Assembly (NCBI GenBank): GCA_965153455.1 | Contig: OZ234501.1 | Location: forward strand, 4,712,001-4,776,000 | DNA from: Sphagnum compactum | Lineage: Eukaryota; Bryophyta; Sphagnopsida; Sphagnales | Reading direction: 5' to 3' | Length of the DNA stretch: 64,000 bases | Part shown: positions 36,668 to 49,328 of the stretch, in pieces | How positions within the stretch are numbered: position 1 is the stretch's first letter | How the letters are laid out: each line of letters opens with the position of its first letter | Notes under the pieces: generated by a model | Told to the model about the DNA's origin: nothing | Databases searched by the model: none | What the model saw: the letters and a program-made list of their open reading frames with translations, nothing else | Made by a program: the position numbers and the translations under genes

Positions 36668-39600
36668 ATGGCGACGGGGCAATTGTTCTCGCGCACAACG
36701 CAGGCTTTGTTTTACAACTACAAGCAGAGCCCTGTGCAACGGATGCTGGATTTTGACTTCCTTTGTGGTAAGTAAGCAAGTAAGTCCTCACTGCAATTTG
36801 TCAGTCGACTTGCCAAATCAAGGGTTTTTGTTTTTTTCTTTCTCTGGGGTTTAGGGTTTAGGGTATTCAGTCCAATTGCCAAAAAACACAAAAAACAAAG
36901 AACACCTTGCGTTGTTTCTAATGTCCAAAATGCATTTGCTCTTCGAAATTTCCTCGTGACCCTCCGTGTGTGTGACAAATAGCATTCATTGTTGTCTGTG
37001 GAACATATATCTTAGCCTTTCTCTGCTATTCAATTTGTTTTTCAAAACATGTGATGTTGTTTTTGTGTTTTTTGGATATGAATTCGCATCTGCCACATTT
37101 GATTGCAAGCTCAAGATCTCCCTGCTGCACACTTAGGTACTACATGGCTGATGACTGATGGCTGATGACTGACCTTATAGTTGAAGAGTAATGGCTGGCC
37201 GGCCAGCTGGTGTTACAAATGCATAATGAACCACTTTTCAGAGTTCTTGAATTAGAATTGCTCTCAAGTAGGATTTCAGAAAATGTAGTGATTATCAAGA
37301 AGCTTGCCATCCCCTTTATGTGCAGATTTTTTTTCCCCCTCAAATCTAGTATTCTCACATGACATGCTACTTCTTTATTTCCAGAGCATCCAAATCATAT
37401 ATGCAATCTTTTTCCGTCCATCAAGTCGGCAAATCTCTCTTTTAGGCTGTTTAATATTGTGAGATGTATGTACTCTATCATTTAGACTTTGTTCTGCATC
37501 CTTTCCTAACTGCTTGTTTCCATGATCTTAGGAGGTCAAATTTTGCTGTTCCTAAAAGTCTGCGTTAAGAGACAATTAGCTGTAGTTATGAATAAAAAGT
37601 TCTCAGGTAGCTAAGCAGTTTTTTATCCCTGTCAATCCTGTTTGCAAATCTCCTCTTGCATGGTTGTGGTGTTCTCTTACAGCATGAGTGAGTGCTCCAA
37701 GAGAACCTGGTCCAGTTTTTTGTGTATTTGGAGGTTGCATTTCAGTATGCAATTTTACCTCAGCCAAGAGGTTGATGTTTCAAAAAGTGAAATGTCTGTT
37801 CCTGCAGGAGTTGCATTTTGCTTTTCAAAATGCCTTCTTCTCAATTTTTGATTTTTTCCTGTGATACCCGTTGAGGGAATTAAAAAAACTGGATCAGGGC
37901 TCAGTACATCCCTCAGCAGTGGGTCTTTTCCAGAATTGGGTCTGCCTTGTCTCTGCCTCACCCTGGCCCTTATTCCTCACTGCTTCGGACTTTCCCCTAC
38001 ACATAATCTCTGTTTTCTTAGTGAAAGCATATTATATTCTTATCTACACCAATCATTGGGAGCTGATGAAGTCAGCTGGGGAAGAAGTCATCACCCTGTT
38101 ATTTCTGGAAATGTGACTGAAACTCCAGATGCAGATGTTGGTATAATGGTTTTGCATGAAAATTTCAGCTGATAATTATATCTACCCCCACTGTCTGGAG
38201 CTGATGAAGTCCATCATGAGTTATGGCAGTTCATCACTGTTATTCATGATGAAGCTTAATGGTCTGACAATTTGTAGCAACACTGATAAGGTTATGCTGC
38301 ACTCATTGTTGTGTCACCTTTAAACTGTTATTGTGGAGTTTTCTCACAATCTCATAGATACGTTCTTTTTTTTTCAGATGGAACAAGAGAAGTCAACTTT
38401 AGGGACACTCCACTCTCAGCCATTTGCTTGTTCTTATATGGAATTCTACATGTCAGTGTAGGTGTGTAGAGGATTTGAAGGAGTGTTTTCCTTCACATGA
38501 AAGAAGTTGTTGAATGATACAAGTGTGCATGCCTTCCAAGGCTTGTTGTAAATGATATTGTATGTAGATCCTATGGGTGTAGAGTAGGGGGTCTCATGTT
38601 GCCTTTGGTTGCAGGAAGAGAGATACCTTCTGTTGCAGGAATAATAAATCCAGGCTCAGAGGGCTTTCAAAAGCTGTTTTTTGGACAAGAGGAGATTGCA
38701 GTTCCAGTCCATGGCAGGTATGTGTATATCCTTTCAAACCTCATGGTCTCTTCATTAGCTGCAAGTGAGATTTGTGATCTGGAATCAACTGAAAGGTACA
38801 GTGACATCAATCAATGAATTTTTTGAGGGCCTGCTTGTGGAAATGGAGGTTGGAACATTTAAAGTTGTTTTCATGATGTTGTGGTTTTTGATCTGGAGAA
38901 AATGAACAATCTTGAGCATCATATTGCAGTCTCCTCATGGATGTGCTGTTGTCAGTGTTGCTTTTGCTTGCAAGGCTCACCCCACAGCAGATGTCTTCAT
39001 CAACTTTGCTTCTTTCCGCAGGTGTGCATTGTCTTCACACATGCGCTTTTGAGTTTCTGGGCTCTTTGATCTGTGACTTCTGAACCTGTAGGTCAGCACT
39101 TCAGGTGTCTGCACAAATCCACAGTCCTTCAAGAAACCAGTAGGTGGGGATGTTATGGTAGCTGGTCACTACCATACCTTGTTGTTTCTGTTGAAGGTCT
39201 CTGAACATGAGGGTGACGGTTGCTGTTGTTCAAACTACTACTCAGTTTGGTTTTTGCTTTCTCTGTCCTTTATGATTCGGTTCCTCTTTTCCCTGTTTGC
39301 TATTTATATGTTGTCAATTCTGAAATCTCTATAAGCTTATTATTTATTCATCTTTATTTTGTTGAACAGGTTGGCTTAAGTTATGATGAGTGGAACAGTT
39401 CTCAGTACTTATGCATTTATATGTTCAACGGGTTTGAATACAGCACTTTTGCTTCAACCATGGATGCCCTGAAGCAGCCAACAATTCGGGTGGTTGCTGT
39501 TATTGCGGAGGGAGTCCCTGAAGCAGACACCAAGAAACTGATTGCTTATGCTCGTGTGAATAACAAGGTTGATGACTAATCTCTCTTTGATGATTAATAG

Positions 39601-42600
39601 GATTAGAAGTTGAGTTTAGGCATGGTCAACTGCCAGCATTCCCTAGCTCTAGCTCAGAGAACTCTTTTGTCCCATCTGTTTATGTACACTAAACCATTAT
39701 TGTGGACAGCACCCTTTGACCTCATGGAGAAATGCTACATATGTCAAAAGCCCATCCCTCAATCAATCCTTGCAAGGAAAGGGAATTGGTAGGAAGGGGG
39801 AGGGGAAAGTTACATACCCAGTTGACAAATACCTTGTCCAGCAGGTGATTATTGGGCCAGCTACAGTTGGAGGCATCCAAGCTGGTGCATTCAAGATTGG
39901 AGACACAGCTGGTACATTGGACAACATCATCCATTGCAAGCTGTACAGACCAGGTTCTGTTGGCTTTGTGTCAAAATCTGTAAGTATTACTGTGAAGGAT
40001 ACAGCATACCCTAAACCCTAAACTGTCTTAGAAGAACTTCCATCATGTGGATGATCTGTGGTTTGAAAGCACTCATATTGTGGAAATTTGTGTTCATGTC
40101 TTTACAAACTTGCCTCTGATCTGTTCGTCATTGACAGGGATGTGGTATTCACTGGGCTACACAGTAGTGTTGCCAGTGGAAAATGTTCTAAAGTATTTGC
40201 TAAGGTGACAGAACTCACACTAAAATTTCTAACTTTGGCAGGGGGGCATGTCAAATGAGATGTACAATGTGCTTGCTCGTGTTACAGATGGACTCTATGA
40301 GGGTATTGCAATTGGTGGAGATGTTTACCCTGGATCTACTCTCTCAGACCATGTGTTGCGCTTCAACAACATCCCTCAGGCAAAGGCCTTTTATTTTAGA
40401 GTTCATGCACAAACTTTGTCTTGTAAAGAGATGAACCATTAACAAGTGTAGAGAGAAAATCTTTCTCAATCCTCAAATTAATTTCCTTCTGCACTGTCTA
40501 CAAGGCAGTGAATGTGTGTCAGTACTTTTGATAGGAGAGGAGCCTAATTGCTTTCTTATTTATTTGTTTATCATGTTGTTCATAATGTCATTTTGTGGGC
40601 GTTATTGTGTTTCCTACATAAGCTTACATGGTTTTTTTCTGGAATGTTCAGGTAAAGATGATTGTGGTTTTGGGAGAGTTGGGGGGTCGTGATGAGTATT
40701 CGCTAGTTGAGGCATTGCAACAGGGGAGGGTACAGAAGCCAGTGGTAGCATGGGTCAGTGGTACTTGTGCACGCCTCTTCAAGTCTGAAGTTCAGTTTGG
40801 CCATGCAGTAAGTTCCTTGCTCCTTCTTGCTCTCCCTTTTCTGATTGGCAATTAGCACACATTTCCCTTTATATGTGCATTGAGTGTTCAGATTCTGAGT
40901 TGCATTTATTCCACTAGTGTATGAGCTGCCCTGCTTTGGAATGAAGATGATGCCTACATTGATTACTCTTCAATTATGGTACCTCACTAACATCTACCTC
41001 TCCATCTTCTCAGCGAATCAGCCAATTTTTGTGAGAGTTGAACCTAAAGAGTTGGTCAATGGAATTTTGGGTTTTGCCGCAGGGTGCTAAAAGTGGTGGA
41101 GATATGGAGTCAGCACAGGCAAAGAACAAAGCTTTGGAACATGCTGGTGCCATTGTACCTACCTCGTTTGAAGGCTTGGAAGCCATTATAAAGGCTACCT
41201 ATGAGAGGCTGGTAATCATGTCTATTTCTTCTGGGTCTCATCTCATTTTGTTTACTGCAAGAACTTTGTTCACAAATGCACTGTGCTGCACTGTTAAGAG
41301 TTCTTCCCTTCTGTGTTTTTCTTCTTCATGGTTCTTCAGTGTTTATCTCAGGGAAGTCTTTGTTTGATTTGAAGGAAAGGTTTTTCACCTTCTCCTGGTT
41401 TTCTTAACCTTGAATATGGAGATTTCTCAACACTCATAAGAGTTGTTATGTACTGTTAAGAGGTAGGGCATCTACATAACAAAAGCTGTATGTAGGTGAA
41501 AAAGATGGAAAATTCTAAGCATTATTGTTCTTACACTTGTTGGCAGGTAGAGAAGAAAGTTGTAGTTCCAGTTGAGGACTATACTCCACCCCCAGTGCCA
41601 GAAGATCTCAACAGTGCCATCAAGAGTGGAAAAGTTCGGGCACCGACGCATATTGTTTCTACCATCTGTGATGATAGAGGTAATGTACAAATCAGCAGTT
41701 TTCTGCTTCCTGCATTTGAGAGACCGTTGTGGTGCTTTGACTCTGTAAAGAGTTGGTTGGAGTTCCTTAATGTTTAAAGATGTTTGTTTTATCTTGTAAC
41801 TATCTTCTCCAACTCAAAGGAGTCAACTATGATGCTATATTGAATTGGGTTGCAGGAGAAGAGCCATCATATGCAGGTGTTGCTATGTCAACAATTATTG
41901 ATAAAGACTATGGTGTTGGTGATGTTATCTCCCTGCTGTGGTTCAAGCGGAGTCTGCCTCGTTACTGTACCAAATTTATCGAGGTGATTTCTGTGCTTCT
42001 TTTTGTGACTTTTCTCTCTGCATTGTCAGAAACCAAGGATGAAATTTCGCTTACAAATGTAAACTTCTGTAGCAACCTAGATACATTCATTTTTAGTGGG
42101 CAATGTTCTTATCCATGCCTGGTGGAATGCAGATGTGTGTTATGCTGTGTGCAGATCATGGTCCATGCGTGTCAGGGGCTCATAGCACCATTGTAACAGC
42201 ACGTGCGGGAAAAGATTTGGTCTCATGTCTTGTTTCTGGTAAGTAAATGATCTCTGTTCTATCATTTCTGAGCTCATTGTAGTAGGTGGGTTATATCATT
42301 TTCTAGATTACCAGTTTGACTAACATAGATAAGCTGCACAGGAAACTCCCTAACATGGCATCATTGTTTGAAAATGTCTGAATGGTCTAAACCCTACACC
42401 CTGAACCTTGAACCCTGAACCCTAAACCCTAAACCCTTTGTAAGTTATGGAACTTATAATGGCTGAATCAGGTCTGTTGACAATCGGTCCACGATTTGGT
42501 GGAGCGATTGATGACGCTGCTCGATACTTTAAAGATGCTTATGACAGAGGTCTGTCACCCTATGACTTTGTTGAGAGCATGAAGAAGAAGGGCATTCGAG

Positions 42601-43349
42601 TACCCGGCATTGGTCATAGGTATGCTCTTCAACCTGCCATGTTCAACCATCTGGGACAAGAAGCAAGCATCCAGAATGCATTCAAAATAGCCCGTGTCAC
42701 TGCTGGAAATTGCTTTGGGTTCAATACTACCAATTTTAAATTACATAAATATTTTCTTGCTCTCTAGGGCGATTTGCTGCTTAGAGTACTCAAGGACATG
42801 AGTTGTGGAATGAGCAGGATCAAAAGTCATGACAACTGTGATAGGAGAGTGGAGCTTCTGCAAAAGTATGCAAGGACACACTTCCCAGCAGTGAAGTACA
42901 TGGAGTATGCTGTGACTGTGGAAACTTACACTATGTCAAAAGCCAATAACCTGGTCCTGAATGTGGATGGCTGTATTGGTTCTCTGTTCCTGGACTTGCT
43001 ATCCAGCTGTGCTATGTTCACGGAGCAGGAAATTGTTGAGATCATCGAAATTGGCTACCTCAATGGCCTTTTCATCCTGGCCAGGAGCATTGGTCTGATT
43101 GGGTGCGATTCTTTCCTTATATAGCTTCATGACTGTGTGTGGTTTGTCTGTGTAAGACTTAGTAAGTTATCCATGTGTTGCAAATTTCTCAGTTTTAACT
43201 GCCAGGCAATGTCTACTCAACCTGGTGCACATTATTGTAAATTCCTGATTCTTTTATTGGCATGCAGTCACACGTTTGACCAGAAACGACTCAAGGAGCC
43301 TCTCTACCGCCATCCATGGGAGGATGTCCTTTATACAAGGTATGGATAA
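36668..43349 (+). CDS. ACLB: ATP-citrate lyase subunit B, 14 exons, 610 aa
   Basis: Exons: 36668-36767, 38615-38717, 38956-39021, 39444-39567, 39845-39979, 40242-40379, 40652-40807, 41083-41211, 41547-41679, 41856-41983, 42133-42238, 42472-42619, 42818-43102, 43268-43349. All phases agree, giving 610 aa against 608 in Arabidopsis as I recall. The start [19 protein letters not shown] and the end [12 protein letters not shown] match plant ACLB. With subunit A it cleaves citrate in the cytosol with CoA and ATP to acetyl-CoA and oxaloacetate, feeding wax, flavonoid and fatty-acid elongation. The phosphohistidine motif FGHAG is present (His273). The citrate-synthase-like part carries the GIGHR motif (485-489). 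Intron 6 appears to be GC-AG; the others are GT-AG. Intron 11 holds telomere-like repeats, and intron 1 (1.85 kb) holds telo-box copies near its start. Confidence 0.97.
36841..36865. promoter_or_regulatory. Telo-box copies in ACLB intron 1
   Basis: GGTTTAGGGTTTAGGG lies about 75 bp downstream of exon 1, the reverse of two tandem AAACCCTAA telo-boxes. Telo-boxes near transcription starts are known in plant housekeeping and translation genes. Regulatory use here is inference. Confidence 0.5.
38050..38260. repeat. ~138-bp diverged duplication in ACLB intron 1
   Basis: GGAGCTGATGAAGTC occurs at about 38059 and again at 38197, each preceded by TATCTAC-CC and followed by a TCATCAC-TGTTATT word. 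The duplication is old and lies wholly within intron 1. Confidence 0.6.
42387..42437. repeat. Interstitial telomere-like repeats in ACLB intron 11
   Basis: A run of degenerate to perfect CCCTAAA/CCCTGAA units, ending in three perfect CCCTAAA-type repeats, lies 35 bp upstream of exon 12. AAACCCT is the Arabidopsis-type plant telomere repeat. The array contains about seven units. It sits between the likely branch-point region and the acceptor, so it may derive from double-strand-break repair or telomerase action in an intron. Confidence 0.85.
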
Positions 43350-46300
43350 ACAGCTATAAAACAGAAACACAAGTTTTACATGCCCCATATATAACAGCAT
43401 CAATATTCCAGACACATGTGTTCTGGTTACATGTATTCAAAATTATCGTCTAAAAGAGAAGATGGAAATGGAACTAGCCATCATCTCGGAGGGATCTCAC
43501 TGATATATTTTTTGCAACGGGTGAGCATCCTCCTGCTTTAATTTATGGACAACCAAATCCCTCGCTTCATTACAACAACTTTGAAGGTATCTATTCAAGA
43601 AACAGATACTCATGCTTTGATTTAAGTTCCTCGTGATGCATCAGCCTCATCCTCCTGCAGCTTCCAGTAGACCTTTTGAAGTTCTACTGTAGATTATCCA
43701 AAACAGCAGTATGTACATATTATTGAGCTGCAGGATCTACAACTAGCATGAAAATGGGTCCAAACGTTTTGTAAGCATATTGTGTAAATTATTAGTTCCC
43801 TTTGAAGTGTCTCAACAGCTTTTCAAAGCATGGAGTTGTATTGCAGTTTTGCAAAGAAAGGTGAAAGTGGGGGACACAAAACTCATCATGCCTTATAATT
43901 TTCAGTTGTTGGTGACACTCTAAATTCTCTGTCTTTTTGGTCTGATGATGTCTTAACTATGATATGGAAGTATAGTGGTGCTTATTTTGGGAGAGGATTA
44001 TACCTTGCACAGAAGATAATTATGTACATCTGTTCGAGACTGTAAAGCTTATATGTCCAAGTGCATCATCAAGTACTTTCTTGTGTGACATTCCAGAGTA
44101 CATTTTCTGGCATTTGCAAAGTTGACTATCAAGATCATTGAGTACATTTTGCAAATATTAATTTACACTGGAATTTTTTTCTCATTGTCATAGTTTGATT
44201 CTAATTCCCTGGTGTAAACTGCTAAGCATTGCACTATTTTGACCTGGATGGAGACAGTCACAGTATTAGATCTTCAGCAGGAATTGTTAGTGCAGAAACA
44301 GCTTTCTGTGTACATGCTTGGCTATTGGTGTTGTGCAAGCCCCCTGTACTGGTCAGGCTAGAATTCTGCTGGTGGTGTGGCATTCTCTCCAGTGTGATAT
44401 CCAGTTTTTGAATGTGTATTATTAATGATTGGGTTTGGCAAAACATTCAAAGGAATTTTTTTGTGGTTTTGATGTGAGGACAGCCCAGGAGAAGGTACCC
44501 ACACCCACCAAACTGTAAATGGTAGACCACTAAGCAAGACTGTTGAAGTTTCCCATGTCATAGCACAGAGACAGCGGGCAGCTGGCCTGAGCAGGACATT
44601 TCTTCTTCTTGAAAGGATCTGAGAATGACTAGATATTGCTAGCGTGGCTGAAACTGTACTCATTTTTTAATTGTTGCTTCCTAGCTTCTTTTTGTTCTGA
44701 AAAGGGACATTGAGGACTGACTTTATTCAATTTGCACAGGATTCTTCAGCATATTTCATGTGGGGGTTCATCTTCATTGGTCTTCATTGTGCTATGACAC
44801 AAACTAGCAGCTTGTTGAATTGACCATATCCAAAATCATGGATATGTAGTTTTTCCAATCCTCTGTGCAGCCTAACAATGCAACATATCCTTATCAGATT
44901 TCCATTCCATTTCTAGCTTCCAATTTGATCTTTCAAGTCGTGGACCAAAGTACTGAGAGACTGGGGGAGCTTGTGCACTGATACTATGAATTGGAATAAA
45001 TATATTGTTTGCACATGACATGGCTCCTTGATAAACAATTGACAGTGATGCACATCATGTACTCTGCTGGTCTCTAGATAGGTTGACCATAAGTGGGTGA
45101 AAAGTGAAGTAGTATTTTGAGCAAAGGGTTCTCAAATACTTCTATGAATCCACCCAGCTGAGAATAATGACACAGATGGGTACTGCATATGTGTGTACAT
45201 TATATAATACTCACAATTGTATGTTGCCAATTCAGGTGGTTGTGAAGAAGAAGAGTGCCATGTCATAGTAGACAAATTACAAGGATGAGCCTCATAGCTA
45301 GTACATTGGTGCACCTCCATCCTAATTGGTCCAAATTTAGACACTTCCTATCTGCTGTCTGGTGGTAACTGCTTTATTAATTTGTAGCCCCAGCGGTTCC
45401 CCAGTTTGAACCAACTGATCCAGCTAGTCTAATGTAGGCAGGTGTAACTGCTATCAGGGGGCAAGGGATCAGCATTGGCGACTAATTGCTGTTCAAATCC
45501 CATGAGATGCAGTGCTGATTGTTTTTAGTTTCTAATGACATGAATGATGACTCAACATGAAAAGGTGTGAACTCAAACTTCAGGCTTGGTGCAGTAGATC
45601 ATCATTCTGATGCTACAACACGGTTATAATATATGTGTAAGCAATACTTGCTTAATGAATGAATTTATCAACAAAGAACAAAAATCTGTTTCCTTTTGGT
45701 GCTCTCCAATTGATGCACATGTATATGACTACAATGGGTGAGAAGTTGGGGGGGGTAGGGCACTCTTTATATATTTCATGAAACATCTGAGATAAAAGAG
45801 TATTTTTTGGGATGCTATAAAATAATGAAATACTGAAAGAATATTTTATTAAAATTGAAAATATTCTAAAAATGTTTTAAATATATTTTAAATATGTTGT
45901 CATAATGAATTATAAGCACCCTATTTATGTCATTTGGGTAATTTATGAATAAATTAAAATAAAGAACTAGTTGCACCCTATATTGTTTTTGCACAACACT
46001 TCCAAAAAAAAATTGGAAGTTATCTTCCAAGCGTGAGAAGTACTCAGCTGAACGACATACAATTGGAAATTAAAAATGTCAAAGAAGTGCACAAAGCTGC
46101 TGGGAATTCCTACAACCCATAGGTGTTATATGTATGTTATTCTATTAGTAATTTCAGTAACTTCATATTAATTAGTTTGGAATGAATTTTTTTGTATAAT
46201 TAATGCTGATATAATTTTGATAATAATCCTCATCCATATTACTACCAGGGAGCTGTAACTTTCCTTTAAACATTAACCAGGTTTTTCCATCACCTATTAC

Positions 46301-46930
46301 CACCACCACTAGTTTACCACAAACCTCTAACCAGCTGGTACATGAGCTGACCCCTGGGGTTTATATGGAGTCTGGGGTTTATGTGGGATCTCATTTTGGT
46401 CTCTAATTAATTTGCAAGATGAGGAAAATCCCCTTGAAATTTAGGTGTGAAGGCAGTTGGGGCCGTGAAGGGACTGACTACTGCTAGTTGACTGCTGCAC
46501 TAGTTGTGCTGTAACCATGGTAATGGGATTGGATAGGATGCATTGATTCACATGTGGGGAGCACTTATAAGATCAAGAGCATGTTGTAAATGTTCACAGC
46601 ATACATACGGAGAATAGGTATTAGATACTCATGGGTGTCGGTCTATGGATCCGTAAATGCCACATGCTCTTGCAGTCTCCTTCATATATGAGTATTGAGA
46701 AGTTCTGTGTAGGTACTATTGACCATGAAATATGTACATGGAGTATGTATGGAGTATGTATCAAGTTATATGCATTATATTGATGAATGCGGGGAACATC
46801 TAGGGATGAGGATTTGCATGGAACGTTGTTCAAAAGTACTTCTACTGAGGTGTAGAACTGAAAAAAAAAGGTGAATGGATCTGTACTCTTTTAATACGTG
46901 GCAGATATGACCTAATTGGAAGAGCTGTTC
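43350..46930. other. ACLB 3' flank, no further gene recognised
   Basis: 43350 to about 43900 should include the ACLB 3' UTR. No coding frame here shows family features. 45780-46230 is strongly AT-rich. A polyadenylation-type AATAAA occurs near 44996, but it is too far from the stop codon to assign. From 46880 on, composition shifts to more CpG and TACG words. Confidence 0.45.
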
Positions 46931-47029
46931 GAATAACAAACAAAGTTTCAGCAGGAAAGAAATTAGAGAGTGTCAAATCACATGATGGATCAAGCTGGTC
47001 CCGCCGACTATGAAAGGTTGGCTGCTGCT

Positions 47030-47165
47030 GTTGCTACGTAACTAACTACTACCGCTACGTCATGCAACCCACCAGCGCCCTAAGTACTACTATTACGTCA
47101 TACAACCCACCAGCTCAACAGATAATTGGTCGTGACGTCATGGATAGTTGAATTGTATAAAGACA
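47030..47165 (+). promoter_or_regulatory. Promoter-like block: four ACGT-core sites above a TATA box
   Basis: CTACGTAAC (about 47034), CTACGTCA (47055-47062), TTACGTCA (47093-47100) and the palindrome TGACGTCA (47133-47140) are spaced about 22, 38 and 40 bp apart. The second and third are embedded in a 38-bp repeat sharing ACGTCAT(G/A)CAACCCACCAGC. A TATA-box-like GTATAAAG follows at 47155-47162. ACGT cores are bound by plant bZIP factors; TGACG is the TGA-factor/as-1 core. A transcript would start near 47190 on the plus strand. No protein frame follows, so the product, if any, is probably non-coding. Confidence 0.45.
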
Positions 47166-47450
47166 GTGTAGAAGGTGCTCCAGCTGCTTGCCCTAGTTGA
47201 AGAGATAGGTAATACAGTAAACGTTTTTGATGTTATTGTTGATCATCAAAGCTTGATAATTGAACCAAAATAATAATTATAACAGCTTGAGATTATCCGT
47301 GCCACAAGCGGCGCAATTACTAGTTATTCTTGAGTAGCTAGGGACTAAATAAAAGAGAAAAAAATAATTCTGTTTCTTTAAGTACAAGTACTGCGTTGAT
47401 GACGAGAATTTATACGTAAGAAAACAAGTCTCAATACGTAAGGAAAGCAG

Positions 47451-47865
47451 TGTATAACTACGGAATCGACAGCTAGTTGAGTACTTTCGAGCATGTGTAA
47501 TTATGCACTTGTCTTAGATCAAATTATTTTGGCCGCAAATTACGGGAATAATTGTATAACTTCGGAAATGGACTAATTCAGTAGAACTCGTGTGTTTATG
47601 CAGCAAGCACGTCTGAATTCAATTATTATTTTGGGCAGCAATTTTACGGCGCATTGTCTCACTACGGAATGGACAGCTTGTTGTCGTTGGAGGGTTCGAC
47701 TCATGTGTTATAATGCACTTCGTAATCAAATAATTATTTTTCCAGGCCGTAATTTTTAGGGCCGGCTCGTTTGCATAACAACTACTGAAATTGGATTGAG
47801 TTGAGTTTTGTGTTATAACGCGTCTAATTAAATCAAATTACTTTTGGCCTGAATTTCACAGCACA
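47451..47865. repeat. ~102-115 bp degenerate tandem array, 4 units
   Basis: Units start near 47451, 47553, 47655 and 47770. Consensus landmarks in order are TGTATAACTACGGAAT(G)GAC, GTTGAGT, TCG-(A)GTGT, (A)TTATGCACTTCGT, AATCAAATTATTTT and GGC-GCAATTTACGG. Divergence between units is high, yet the order of words is kept, so the array is old or its short blocks are constrained. No long reading frame exists. Confidence 0.7.
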
Positions 47866-49136
47866 GTACTCAGTATTGTGGCATTGTCACATGCTGATGA
47901 TGGCAAAATTCATCCAGCATAAGTGTCCTCAACCACTACAATGGATGGATTGAATTATTTCTGGCGGCTCCAATCAGCTCATCACAACTAACTAGTAGCT
48001 GCATCATCCATCCATCGAGTATATGTAGTCGTTCAAGAAAGAGAAAAAACTGATATTCATTACAAGAAACTATTCCAGCTCATGATTATTAAGCACACCA
48101 TCCATCAATGTTCTCCAACCCTAATTTGCTCCAATACTTTTAAAACTTTGTCGTTTCCTCAATTAATGATTTAAACCTGTCATCAAAAAAAAAAATGGGC
48201 ACTTAATATATATAATCACTCGAACTACTTCTCATTACCATGATTTGACGAATTATACCCATCATATGATTAACTTGGAAAATAAGCCTGAGGTATCACA
48301 TGGACCCTTAATTAGGTATATGATGATGTCATGTTCGATAATTAACAAGCTATTGTATATACGTATGTCACGATACATCATGCAATTAACACCATTCCGT
48401 AACTTAGGCGAGGTATATATGCAGTCTTTATCTTAGTGGACGATTTTATAATTTAACCTAACGGGAATATCAATTATTGTACAGCACAATTAGGGAGGGA
48501 GGGAGGGAGGGAGGGGCGTCATAACTAATTTTTCCATGGACATGTAGATTTCTGCGACTCTAGTAATTACGTACAAGTCCTATTATATCGACACAACATA
48601 TATGTAGTGGTAATCCCTGATTACCTTCAGCTACGATCAGTTTAATTTGTTGCCAGCGGTGTTGTTGTTAAACGTATTCCTACACTTATAATAATTCAAT
48701 TACATGTGATCCGTAGCTCTCAGCGCATGCGTCTATCATCAGTGGTTGGTGGTTAAGAAATCAGGATTATAACAAATTCAATATGTCATTCTCCCCGGCC
48801 TTTTGATGATAAATGCATATTTACACGTCGAGTACTAATCCCTTCTACAACCGTAATTAATTTGTATTTACCAGGCTTAAAACGGTACTCTTTATATATA
48901 CTTACACACTTAAAATTCAAAGTCTTATGTCTCCGTATTATTCGATGCATACGTCTCATGGGGCCGGTCCAGAAATATTAACACAAGTCGAGGTTTACAA
49001 ATTCAATACATCGTTCTCCCTCACGGCCTTGGGCCTTTACTAATGACATTAATCTACAACAATAATTCAATACATTGATTTTCACTATTTTTCAAACACA
49101 TGGTTTCTCCCTGCTGTGAACCTACTCCTCCTCCTT
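47866..49136. other. Intergenic DNA with a G-tract block
   Basis: No gene. 48493-48516 has six consecutive GGG tracts separated by single A (GGGA repeats), a strong G-quadruplex candidate on the plus strand. Other parts are moderately AT-rich with many TACG and GTAC words. Confidence 0.6.
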
Positions 49137-49328
49137 GAGTTAATCCATTCTTTTCATCTCAGACCAATGTGATCACAATACATATAAGCTAATTTAATGA
49201 GATTATACATAGTTTTTAATTACACTTATAAAGAGTTAATCCATCCTTTTCATCTCAGATCAATGTGAACACGACACATATAAGCTAATTTAATGAGATT
49301 ATACATTATTTTTAATTACACGTATAAG
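49137..49328. repeat. 96-bp tandem duplication
   Basis: GAGTTAATCCAT(T/C)CTTTTCATC begins at 49137 and again at 49233. The two units run through CAATGTGA-CAC, CATATAAGCTAATTTAATG and TTTTTAATTACAC to TATAA with only a few substitutions. It is non-coding. Confidence 0.9.
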
